Positions 13,101 to 22,688 of a stretch of DNA of 64,000 nt are shown in pieces. The notes under the pieces were generated by a model that saw nothing but the letters and a program-made list of their open reading frames with translations, was not told the DNA's origin and did no database searches. The translations under genes were made by a program, and so were the position numbers. The number at the start of each line of letters is the position of its first letter. Positions within the stretch are counted from its first letter, which is position 1. The DNA comes from Ulva prolifera (lineage: Eukaryota; Chlorophyta; Ulvophyceae; Ulvales; Ulvaceae): NCBI GenBank assembly GCA_023078555.1, contig CM041200.1, positions 4,988,936 through 5,052,935 on the forward strand, in the 5' to 3' direction.

Positions 13101-13630
13101 CGCTGGGGGTGGTCGCGTTTGAGTTGCTCGCGCGTCAGTCTGCCTTCAACCTGCTCACAGAGGGCCGCGATTCGGTGCGGCACCCTCTTCCTCCTTCATC
13201 AAACACTTAGCGGCTTCTGTTTGTTGTTGTTTGCGTTTGGTATAGGGTCATGTATCGCTCGGCACAGCGATCACCGGCGTCTCCTGAATTGAACAAGGTG
13301 TGAGGTGCTCATGCATGAATGTGCTTGATGCTGCACCTGCGTGGAAAGGGTCGCTGGCGGCTGCGGCGGCCACGACCGGTCAGGGCGGCGCCTGTCACCC
13401 TGGCGTGTGAATGTGTGCAGGTGTTGGGCAAGCTGCAGGGGCAGGAGGAACTGCCGTGGGAGGGGGACCTGGCGGAGAAGAATCCGACGGCGCGGCGGCG
13501 GCTCGGGCTGTTCCGCGAGCCGGTGCTGTCCCTGCTGCGCCGCAACCCGGCAGAGCGCGCCACCCTAGCCACGTTCTGCCACACCACCAACACCGTCTTC
13601 TCGTCGCCGACGACGATCGGGGGCCACTGA
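8558..13630 (+). CDS. Receptor-like kinase: secreted beta-helix-type ectodomain, one TM helix, Ser/Thr kinase
   Basis: This looks like a cell-surface receptor kinase. Six exons join in phase to 813 residues: 8558-8848, 9615-9897, 10479-11200, 11617-11938, 12561-13174 and 13421-13630. Residues 1-18 form a hydrophobic signal peptide (MIVWLSMTLFCHIQCVVS). The ectodomain contains GDCSEDPLGSL, a GQCLVTV strand and Asn-rich turns (VNTTFNKN, DCTFSNS), as in right-handed beta-helix repeats, with several N-glycosylation sequons. A TM helix lies at about 399-421 (IAGGAVMLVLLCAAAACF), followed by RRRK. The kinase glycine loop (QRRQGGQGIVAFAKG) spans the exon 4/5 junction. It is followed by the ATP lysine in YALKFF, HRDIKPENL, IDFG and APE. 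All catalytic residues are present, so it should be active. The ligand is unknown. An extra small exon between 8849 and 9614 is possible. Confidence 0.82.
9007..9048 (+). repeat. 21-bp tandem duplication in intron 1 of the receptor kinase
   Basis: The segment CCCCTAGCCACCCATGGAC occurs twice in tandem with a 21-bp period, just before the dispersed GTAAAGTAAAG motif. It looks like simple replication slippage. Confidence 0.7.
9073..9099 (+). repeat. Dispersed GTAAAGTAAAGTAA motif, copy 1
   Basis: This is one of four copies in the window of a short AT-rich motif with core GTAAAGTAAAGTAA followed by an imperfect palindrome ending in TTTAC. The others are at 16881-16907, 22715-22747 and, inverted, 50737-50763. 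It lies in an intron. Confidence 0.7.
10087..10121 (+). repeat. Poly-G tract, 35 G, in an intron
   Basis: An uninterrupted run of 35 G lies in intron 2 of the receptor-kinase gene. Such a run can form a quadruplex and its true length is uncertain in any assembly. Confidence 0.9.
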
Positions 13631-14248
13631 CCGCACCCGCCGTAGGGTTTGTTAATGCACAGGGTGCAGTAGTAGTTTTAAGGCAACACTTTGGCGCGGC
13701 GTGGCGCTTCGGCGGGAATAGATCGCAAGGCTGCGCGAGGGGAGGGCGGGGTCTAGCGACATTTTCCGCAGGGGGCATGCACAGGCTTTCAGAGGATACG
13801 CTTGACACTTGGGTGTTTCAGAAAGCTGATAGCTGTTGCTGCACGTGTCCAGAACCTGAGCGGCAGACCTTGTGTAGATGGCAAGTGGGCGGGAGGAGGC
13901 AGAGTCTAATTGTGCATGAAGTATGGTGGAGTATATGGCAAGGGTGAGATGTGAATGGAGGACGACGACCGGGGTCAGCAGTTGACCAAACCGAACCAGT
14001 GTCGTGACTAGAGGCTCAGGATTCGTGTATGCAGCTTTTCATGAATGAATTAGCCGATGTTAATTGTTGACAAGTTTTACCCATTTTGCACTTGACAAAC
14101 GACAGAGACAACGAGACAAAACGGGACAGAGACCTCGCAACAGGCCTCATTAGTGGCATGTGCCTGATTGTAAAAGACCAGAATGAGCTGGGCGGGACGC
14201 AGAAGTTCTGAACATACTCGGCTGTGCTACACACGTTTTGCCCATAGG
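13631..14248. other. Intergenic between convergent genes
   Basis: This interval holds the 3' flanks of the receptor kinase (plus) and RPA49 (minus). No gene is visible. Confidence 0.5.
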
Positions 14249-16121
14249 CTAGTTGGCTCGTTTTCGTTTACGGGCCTTGATGACTGGCAAAGCGTCACAA
14301 AGAGGCTTGGCACGCTTGACAGACGTGAGCAGGTGGGCTGAGAAGGCTGCTCCTTCGGGGTGCTGCTTGACAGCAGTCACCACGCAACCAATCTCCTTGA
14401 ACCATGCCGTCACCTGCATGTGGCGCAGGTACGTCTTCGTTCCATTTGCACCCAGGATTCTGCAGTGCACATGCAACGAGACACAAGCGCACCTCTGCAG
14501 GAGGGGTTGGGTTCAAAGCCTTCAGCAGGGCCCGTCCCATGTCTGGTGTCATCCGGTTCTCGTTGCTGCGGATCACACAGACAGCCAGCGTGGTGTTCAG
14601 CAGCTGCTTCTCGCTGTCGGACATCTGAAACACCATGCCCTGCTCATGCGCCCGAAGGCTGCCAAACCTCTCGGCGAAGTGCACGACAGCAGCCGGCGAG
14701 ACGAGTCCGAATCGTTGCGCGAAATCCTGGAGATCTGTCACGCGCTGCCCGGATGCAAAGGGGTCAGCATCTTCACCGTCATCCACTCCTGCATGAAAAA
14801 GTTCGGATAACCCCAGCCACGAGTGGATTGCTTCCACACTGCATTCGAATGCAAATACAGGATGCGGATGACTACTGTTACGGACCTTCCTTCGTGCTCC
14901 CTTCCAGTGGAGCGACAGCTTCATTTAGCACAGAGCCCGGGCGCAGTCTCATCATCTTGCGGCAGACATGATACAGAGCAAGCCACTGGCTGCATTCTGT
15001 CTGTGCACTCGGCAGCAGCTTCCCGTTCTTATTGCGCAGCGTGTGGCGTACAAATTGGTCAAGGCTTTGCCAGAGATCGTCGTGTTGGAGCTGTTGCAGG
15101 TTGGAGGAACTCTTGAGAGCCTCATCCAGCCTGCTGGCATTGAGGTGCTGTAGGTCTGAAGCGGTCACGATCTCAGATAGTTTGTATGCTTCTGCGGCCG
15201 ACATCGCGGTCAAGTTGTGGACGGGGATGTTGCGCACTGATGCAAGTTTTGACATCACCTGGACACAGGCCTCATGGTGACAGAGTCAACCAGCCAGCAT
15301 AACCGCTGCCCTTTACAGAGGCAGAGCTGAGCACCTACAAGCCTCATTTGGTTGGTGTAGCACCTGTTGTGTGGTGAGCCCTGCTGCCTCTGCTTGGTTT
15401 CCAAGTGCTGCGATTTCAGCCTCGACAAGCTCACGGCCCATGACGTTGCCTTCGACAGCAGCAGTGACTTGTCTTTGACCCAGCTGCTTGGCTCTGTACA
15501 ACACCGACTAAACGCCTGAGCACTGACATTGACTGTGGCTTGCCACAGCACAGTGGGTACCTCACCTGCGTCTGCTGCCAAAAGCTTGCACAAGCTCAGT
15601 GGTGCGTTGTCGTCTGGAGTTGTCTTCCACTTCTTCATCTTTTTCAGGGGCGTCGTAGATTCTGTCAGCTAATCGCGGCCTGAGTCTGACGACTTGCTCT
15701 CCCGCAGCTGGCAGCAATGTCAGAGTCTTCTGCTTGTGGTCCCGGATGCCAACCAAGACTCTGGAGCACACAGCACAGTTGGATCTCGTGAGCGACATGC
15801 TACAGGTTCCTCAAAGGTTATGCATGAGCATATCCAACTCCTACTTGCACACCTGGTTGCTCCGTAGGCGGCTGGCTCTGTCGCAGCAACCATGTGAACC
15901 TTGCCCTGCACGGTGCTGGTCGATTAATGACACTGCACACCGGCAAGGATATGTGATGAAGAGGCCATGCAGCAGACCTGTTCACTCACGGCTATGTACG
16001 TTCCCTTATCGTCGTACAGTGACATCGTTGGCAGCGACGATTCCAGAGCAGCAGAGCTGCTGCGAACCACCATCCCTGCGACATCTGACTCCACCCGCAC
16101 GGTGTACAGATCTGACTCCAT
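14249..16121 (-). CDS. RPA49: RNA polymerase I subunit A49 (RPA49/POLR1E)
   Basis: A49 forms, with A34.5, the TFIIF/TFIIE-like subcomplex of RNA polymerase I in the nucleolus. Exons on the minus strand: first exon 16121 to about 15978-15990, a short exon near 15902-15847, about 15790-15566, 15493-15364, 15258 to about 14890, about 14834-14493, and 14413-14249. The N-terminal dimerisation region shows CAVCSRVLVGIRDHKQKTLTL and LLPAAGEQVVRLRPR, the family's signature strand pair. FGSRRR|AKQLGQR crosses an intron. VRNIPVHNLTAMSAAEAYKL matches the plant A49 linker, and the tandem winged-helix end carries VTAWFKEIGCVVTAV and a basic tail KARKRKR. Middle and C-terminal junctions are firm in phase. 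The first two introns and the 14.89/14.83 kb junction are approximate. Confidence 0.85.
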
Positions 16122-16330
16122 GTTCGCTATTCTTGCTTGACTAAGCTTGACGTAGACTTCTCACAGCGCTGGAAAGAATGCACTCAAATTTGCCCCTCCT
16201 CCTCCCGAAGACAGTGACGACGACAGAAGAGTTCAGATGCGTTGCGGCCATGCGCGTTTGCGGGCCCTAATGGACGTCATTGTTTGATTTCACTGCAGGT
16301 GCCAATAGGTGTGTGGTACTTCGCGGCACT

Positions 16331-16368
16331 GGCGGTGCTACCTACCTCTCCGACTGGTTCCTTGTAAC
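16331..16368 (+). mobile_element. Retrotransposon 3' tail fragment, family B
   Basis: GGCGGTGCTACC, a CTCCG box and a CCTTGTAAC end match the copy at 43200-43238 in order and spacing. This is taken as a severely 5'-truncated non-LTR element end. Confidence 0.5.
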
Positions 16369-16880
16369 ACGGTGCACCACAGTGGTGACGGGCACTGCTC
16401 CCGTGCATGCATCAATTCCGAAACATTAGGCCTGGCTTGAGGATGTCTTCTCTATATTCGTGGGATCGTCACCAGCAAGACGTCTCTCAGGGCGTGGCTG
16501 TACTGGGCACGGCAATCTTCCAACCCTGCGTGGTGGGCCGGCCGGGACCGAGCTGGGATGAAGAATTGGTTTTCTTTGCATACCCAGACACGGGGACGGG
16601 GAGCTGACGCCCACAGTGCAGCATGGTCGCTCTCAGACCCGCAGCTGCTTCACAAGCCTGGATCAGCTGACTTGGATCCGCCATGGACCAAAACACTGCG
16701 TAGGAGGCTGGCAGGCCTGAATGAGGATACGCGAAGCGACCGCCTACACCACACAGCACAATTCGAAGCATAATGCACTGTAACTCATTTATGCGGTCTC
16801 CTCGGCAGCCGAGGCCGATGCCAGCCTGGGTGAGGCGCAAAGCCCGGTTAGGGAATATTCCTCATTCGCTGCAAGGTATA

Positions 16881-16907
16881 TGTAAAGTGAAGTCAATCTG
16901 AATCTAC
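16881..16907 (+). repeat. Dispersed GTAAAGTAAAG-type motif, copy 2
   Basis: A diverged copy of the four-member family, here TGTAAAGTGAAGTCAATC with the end in CTAC. Confidence 0.5.
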
Positions 16908-17154
16908 TGAGCCGTATCCTGAACAGGACATGGACAACTCCGAATCAACGGGACCACACATGCCAAAGAATGACCAGCTGGAAACCCTCCTCAGACGACT
17001 GTGCGCAACTCACAGGGCCTCGTCCTGTGCTAAGCGAGGTGGTCACGTACGGCCGGTTCCCCAAAGCGCACGCAGAATGGAGCCCACGGCTTCCTGAATA
17101 GGAGGGGGTAGCTTTTATACCATCCTCTGTGTGTATGTGTTACATATATTTGTG

Positions 17155-17330
17155 TTACAAGGACAGAGCTGGGGAGGCGCGTAGCGCCGCCGGGACAACG
17201 CCGCCGGAACAAGATCAGAAACACCAACGCCATCGCCGCCGTCAGTGGATGCAGGCACAGCAGGTCAAACACATCCACGACGCTCGCGTACAGCAGGACC
17301 GCCACACACCAAATGTCCAAATGGATACGG
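17155..17330 (-). mobile_element. 5'-truncated non-LTR retrotransposon, 3' end, minus strand
   Basis: Read on the minus strand, the sequence ends with CAGCTCTGTCCTTGTAAC at 17155-17172. This is the terminal box of family A tails seen also at 17965-17987, 18041-18063, 23672-23698 and 43530-43553. Only the noncoding tail remains. It stands head-to-head with the plus-strand copy that follows. Confidence 0.55.
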
Positions 17331-17358
17331 CTATGTGATCATGCATACATGCATACAT

Positions 17359-18063
17359 ATGGCTGCGGCCCTGGCGGCGGCGGCGCCGGGTGGCCAGGAT
17401 CCGGCGGGGCCTGGGGAGCAGGCCGCTGCCGCGCAGGCAACGGCGCTGGCGCGGGTGTTCAGGGCAGTGGCCCAGGAGAAACTGGGGGACATCATGTTTA
17501 TGCCGCCGGGTGACCCTTTGTGCATAGGAGATGTGTCGGTTGTGAACCCCTGTGCTGGTTCCTATTGCGGCCGTGCGGCCCGCGAGGACGGGGGTGCTGC
17601 GGAGACGCGGGACATGCAGAAACGCACTGCTTATCGTTTGTACGACCCTGATGCGTATAGTTTCGTGCCGCTATCGCATGAGACGCATGGTCGCTTGGGG
17701 CGGCCTAGGCCAGCTGCCATGAATCACTTGAATCGGCTGGCGGAGGTTGCGTCTCGGTGCGGTAAGGTGAACCGTGCTTTGTTTGTGACGAATGCTCTGC
17801 GTCGGTTGAGTGTGGCGTTGTGCAAGGGGAATGCTCTTGTGCTCCGTGCGGGGCTTCAATCTTTGGCTGGCATCACCGGCCGAGCTGTGGTACGTGCTCG
17901 TGCCCGGCCTAGTGCCATGACTGCGTGAGTGGATTTGCGTTTGTGTTCCTGGCAACGGCTCGCTGCCCGGCCTCTGTCCTTTGTAACTACATACGGATAT
18001 GCGTGTGGATATGCGTGTGGATTCCTGGTGATGGCTCGATGCCCGGCCGCTGTCCTTTGTAAC
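17359..18063 (+). mobile_element. 5'-truncated LINE: reverse-transcriptase C-terminal remnant plus tail
   Basis: The open frame 17359-17928 (about 190 codons) resembles the region downstream of the reverse transcriptase in algal LINE-type elements. It has GDVSVVNPCAGSY, a YRLYDPDAYSFVPLSHETHG block, and ALFVTNALRRLSVALCKGNAL near the end. Palm-domain motifs (including the catalytic YxDD) are absent, so the copy is truncated at its 5' side and cannot move by itself. Two successive tails ending in CTGTCCTTTGTAAC (17965-17987 and 18041-18063) lie behind the stop, so the tail is duplicated. Family assignment is by recollection of such elements, not by a search. Confidence 0.65.
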
Positions 18064-19380
18064 TACATGCATACATACACCCAACACCCGCACGCATGCA
18101 CACGCACACACCTGCAGCCACGCCCACGCCAGTTTCCACACACGCGCACTCACCGCCACGCGAACACCCCAATCGACGTTGTTATTTGTGGTCTTGTACA
18201 TCAACGCAAAACGCGAGTGTACCTTGACCATGAGAGCGGCTGAACAAATCTGCACGCACCAACATGCATGGATGTATGACAGAGCCATGTCCACAGAACC
18301 GTGGATATCTCTGGCAGCCGGAGGATATCCACACTGACTGATCGCAGTGCAATGTGCGATGTTTCATGCCCAACGCCCAGAATGATGCGCAGCCCGCTAC
18401 ACCAGGAGGGAACGTTATCACAAACAGAGAAATGATCCCACGGTTTGAGTACGCTTTGTGCTTCGCCCAGGATTCCTGCCTGTACAACTCTGTCTCACAG
18501 AAGCTTCACAAACTTACATTGAAGCGACCCTTCCTCAAGGTAGTGACCCTGCCTCACCGCATTGTCTGGATAGTGCAGCACAGATCCTGACTGCATAATT
18601 ACCGGCCCAGCGCTTTGTCCTTTGTCGCATTATCATGCAGTCCAGTTGTACGTGTAGCTGCATGGGGTTCAGCACTTGGAAGTATGCTGGGCAAGTTTTC
18701 AGCCAACAGCTCCGTAGTCGATGTGCTCACGATCCATCCGAAATTGGCGATGATCCATGCCAAACACCATGTCCCCAGGTCCACCGGACCAATTCCAATG
18801 TAGTGTGGGTGTGCAGTTACAATGCAGGAAAGCCCAGGACCGGGTAGTCAGAAGGCCTGAAACTGCCGCCTACTAGGACACACACGGGTCATCAGGTAGG
18901 TACAAACACACACTACTTTCCAATTGTACTTGCATCGCTGTGCGCAGGAACTCAATTGTACAATTGAACGTTGGAAGCGAATTCAGAACTGTTGTGACAA
19001 AAACAATAACACAAAAAAAATCCAAGCCTGCTCAAACAGAATTTTGCTTTTTCTGCTATCATTCACAGCCTGGTCCACATCTCAACTCCACCAAGAGTGC
19101 TGTACATCGATTTCTCGCCGCTAGTATTGAGAGTGCTCCAAAAGTACACCTGGCGATTTGCTGGGCGCTGTTCACAAAGTTGTACACATCGTATGATAGT
19201 GCCATAGACCGGGGCACCTTGTAGGATTGCTGCAGTCGTTAGGTCCAAGAACTCCTGACACCAAACTTAAGAATTCATGGCCACGCAAGCTGTCTCCACT
19301 GTGCATCAGTCATAGTCAGGTGTCTGAAGAAGTGCAGCAACTGCTTCTTCCTCATCTGCAAGCACCGCTTGTTGGGCACA
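18064..19380. other. No confident gene
   Basis: The left part is CA-rich simple sequence next to the retroelement tail. The remainder has only short open frames on both strands, without domains. Confidence 0.4.
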
Positions 19381-20651
19381 TCACGGACGCAACAGTTGTT
19401 TCTCATGCTGCACCTCTTCCAGCATGCGAGATGCATGCAACAATGCACGATACAAGGTCCTCCCTCCAGTAGTCAGAATCCCAGCCATACTTCCAACATT
19501 GCTTTTCTGCACCCTCTCACCCTGTAGAGGGTGCAATAGAAAGAGATCGAGGTACCAGAGTTCCACAATATTGGGTGGATGGTCGCACCATCTTCATTTG
19601 GACTGGCAAGTAATTGATGAATGTCATGGGTTGGAGAAGGCGGCAAGCTCGCAAAAACGTCACAGTTTGAATATGGCAGGCCTACTCCTGATTCACATTG
19701 CGCAGTGGAGGTGCGCGGTGCAAAGCCCTTTTTGGATCGGGGTGCAGGCTGGACCTCGGTGGCACTCTGGCAGTCGGAGTTTTGTGGTTGGACAGCATCA
19801 GAGCATGACTGCATGTACACAAGAGCCTGGTTCGCAACTCCTTTGCATGTAGCTGCAAGATGCTGTGTAGCAAAGCTTGTTGCACCTTTGCCATGCTTGT
19901 GACGTTCGAAAATCCTTGGAAAGGCGGTTTGCCAGCAACTTGCTGTGTGCTTGTATCTGTCGCATCGCAGGCAAGCACCTCGCTTTTAGTCTGGACTGCG
20001 ACCTTCAGCAAAATTGTGCCTTTCTTGCTCCCATTCTCGACAAAGTCTACATTACAGTGTTTCCAAGCGTCAATGCCTGCTTCACCAGGAATGCGCCAAT
20101 GCCCACTCCTGAGAAAATACTTCCATTGTTTTTCATTACATGTCAGTATTTTAGAATCTGCACACAGACGATCCATGCTGGATCCACGCTTTCAGCAGTC
20201 TGGCACCCGTAGGACATGAGCAGTGCTGTCTGTAGGCTGACGCAGTTGTGCCATGCGATGATTTCATCGCTAGGAAGCAGCAGATGATACTCAATTCAAT
20301 CTCCCGAAGTTGGGTAGCAGAATCCCCACTAGAGCCGAGCGACGAATGACACAGCCCGATTTTTCTTGCAAACGTGTGACGAGTGACGCATGACAATGCG
20401 AAATACGCAGGTCCGACGTCACGCTCGTGCAGAATTTCAAAGTCCATACCTTGTGCTGGAGCATTGGTAAGCTTTCGCTTTCTGGATTGCTTTGCTCTAG
20501 GCGTTTCGCGCTGGCTGTGGTGCTGTTTCGTGCTTCCATCGAATTGCTTTTTGGTGGAGATGGACTCACGGGCAGCGACCAGACTCGCTCCAGCTTCACA
20601 CGCTTCATCCGAGACTACGGCATCTTTTTGTTTCTTACTCAAGCGCACCAT
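19381..20651 (-). CDS. Unrecognised minus-strand gene (doubtful)
   Basis: A first exon may start with the ATG at 20651. It encodes a basic, probably nuclear-type N-terminus (MVRLSKKQKDAVVSDE, later AKQSRKRKL). A second open stretch at about 20176-19840 includes WKYFLRSGHWRIPGEAGIDAW and DFVENGSKKGTILLKVAVQ. A third near 19566-19381 includes SMAGILTTGGRTLYRALL and ends in a stop. Splice sites between them are plausible but not unique. I do not recognise the family. The start lies 48 bases from the start of the plus-strand frame at 20699, so the two would share a promoter if both are real. Confidence 0.3.
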
Positions 20652-20698
20652 TCAGTCACAGCCTCTTATTCAGCACAAGTCATTGTCGAGGCCACGCG

Positions 20699-20926
20699 AT
20701 GTACCGTTACATTCCTCGTCCAGCGCTCGAGCGACCGGCGTGTCTTGCTCAGTTTAGCACGAGAGCATGTGGAGTGCCGTTAATTTATGTGCATTCACAG
20801 ATCTCCGCAGGCAGTTTGATCTGTACTGCTCAAGGCCGAGCCTTCATGCATGTGTCAGCTCGCACGCTTGGAGACGGGCCTTCTACAGTCCTGACGCTGG
20901 AGCAGCTTGAAACACAGCTCGTGTAG
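20699..20926 (+). CDS. Small unrecognised protein, possibly mitochondrial (doubtful)
   Basis: An uninterrupted frame of 75 codons starts with MYRYIPRPALERPACLAQFS, an Arg-containing stretch without acids for about 40 residues, like a mitochondrial presequence. It ends in LTLEQLETQLV. It lies head-to-head with the minus-strand gene start at 20651 and 170 bases before the EXD2-like gene. No family is recognised and chance is possible. Confidence 0.3.
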   Translation: MYRYIPRPALERPACLAQFSTRACGVPLIYVHSQISAGSLICTAQGRAFMHVSARTLGDGPSTVLTLEQLETQLV

Positions 20927-21095
20927 AGATCGGAGAGATTTAAAACACTATCTGGATGTAGTTTGGCCACCTGCTCTCGTGTCGATTGTGCTAGAGGCAG
21001 CTCCGCAGCTGCGAAGAAGGCTACTTCGTGTCGCGATGCACGCGAATCGCAAGGTACCTGAAACATAATCGTCAGAAACTGTATTCGGACGGAAT

Positions 21096-22655
21096 ATGGT
21101 GTCTAGAATGTCAGGATCGTCGTCGGGGTACGTGCTGGCTTCCTTAGCAGTCGTGGGGGTATCAGCACTTGTTGGAACGGGGGTATATCAGTGGATCAGA
21201 GAGAACCGCCCACAACTCCTCTTCAGGCGCAGGTAAAGCTCTTCAACGTTGTTCCTGCCTCTTCAACGTCATTCCTTCTGATGGCATTCATCCCCTTGAA
21301 TTGGCCCGCTACATGTTGTCAGAAGCACATGCCGTGTACGGCATTCGCTCGGACAGCGATCACACTTGTTTGCGCTGCAGGTACAACTCATGTCCCCCAG
21401 CACGACACCCTCACGAGGCGACGATCAGAGCCCTTGCTTCCGGCATGGACGTGTGCGCACTGAAGGCAATTTTGTCATGCGAACCGCCCACTGGCATTGT
21501 ACCCGGAAGCTTGAGTAGCCTGTCCTACTCCTGGGTGAACACCCGCGCTCAGCTTCAAACAGTGGCCGTCGCGTTGGCTGAAGCGTCGGTGTGCTCCAGA
21601 TACACAGGCTGCATGCCTGGCTGCCACACCACTTCACATAACCAGCACATACCAACTTCCCCAGCCCCCCCACCCACATCACCGCTCACCACACCACCGC
21701 GACATGGACGCAGACTCTGAGAATTATTCTTCGGATGTGCTAGGTGCACTGCTCGCCGTGCCGTAGGTGTGATCTGCCTGTCTGTCGCCCACACGCACAC
21801 ATCGTTCCATCCATGCCCATGCCACACCTGCCCAGCCGGGTCGCCTCCGAGTCTGCCAATCCTACTCGCCCCATCCCAACGGCAGCATCACTGTGCCTTC
21901 TCCGATTCCATCAGCCTGCAACCCTCACGACCCTTCCGCCACTCCATTCCGCCCAGTTCCTCTGGCAGTTCTGCGGCCTGCCACCAGCAAGTGGCCTCAC
22001 AGCGCGCAATCAGCAGGCACGACGATAGCAAGCAACCTCCAGCGCTGACAGCCTCGCCCACAGCTGCCCCGGTGCAGGTGGTCGGCGTCGACATGGAGGC
22101 CCACAGCGTGTGGACGTTCGACCCGCTGCCGTGCCTGCTGCAGCTGTGCGCCTCCGGCCACACCTACCTCGTCGACGCGCTCGCGCTGCACGACCACATG
22201 CACCTCCTGCAGCCCGTGTTTGAGAGCACCCACGTGCTCAAGCTCTTCCACGGCGGCGGCGCAGACGTGCAATGGCTGCAGCAGCTCGGGCTTCACGCCG
22301 TTAACGTCCTCGACACGTGCGAACTCGCCCAGGTCCGCCCCTCTCTCCCGCCCCCTCCGAGAACACATGCCAACTGGGTGCTGCCTTCCCAGTCTTGTTT
22401 GTGTTGTGTCCGTGCTGTGCTAACAGCGGCGTGAGCACCTCATGCCGCATGCGGGGACGGCTGGGAATGTGTGCATGCATGCATGGCATGCGTGTGCCGG
22501 CTATCTGTGTGCTGGATGGGTGATGGTGAGCGTGTTTGTGATTTCTCTGCGCTTCGGGCACCTCAGGCGAATGGGTATGTGGGCAAGGCGTGCTGCCTGA
22601 ACTAGGACCAGTCATGCCTCGTTCTCCCGGCCACGTGTTGGATATCTGTGGGGTA

Positions 22656-22688
<33 letters not shown>

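Larger units (their letters stand above)
16122..17154. other. Intergenic with repeat fragments
   Basis: No gene is supported. The stretch holds a retrotransposon tail of the GGCGGTGCTACC type at 16331-16368 and one copy of the dispersed GTAAAGTAAAG-type motif at 16881-16907. Confidence 0.5.
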
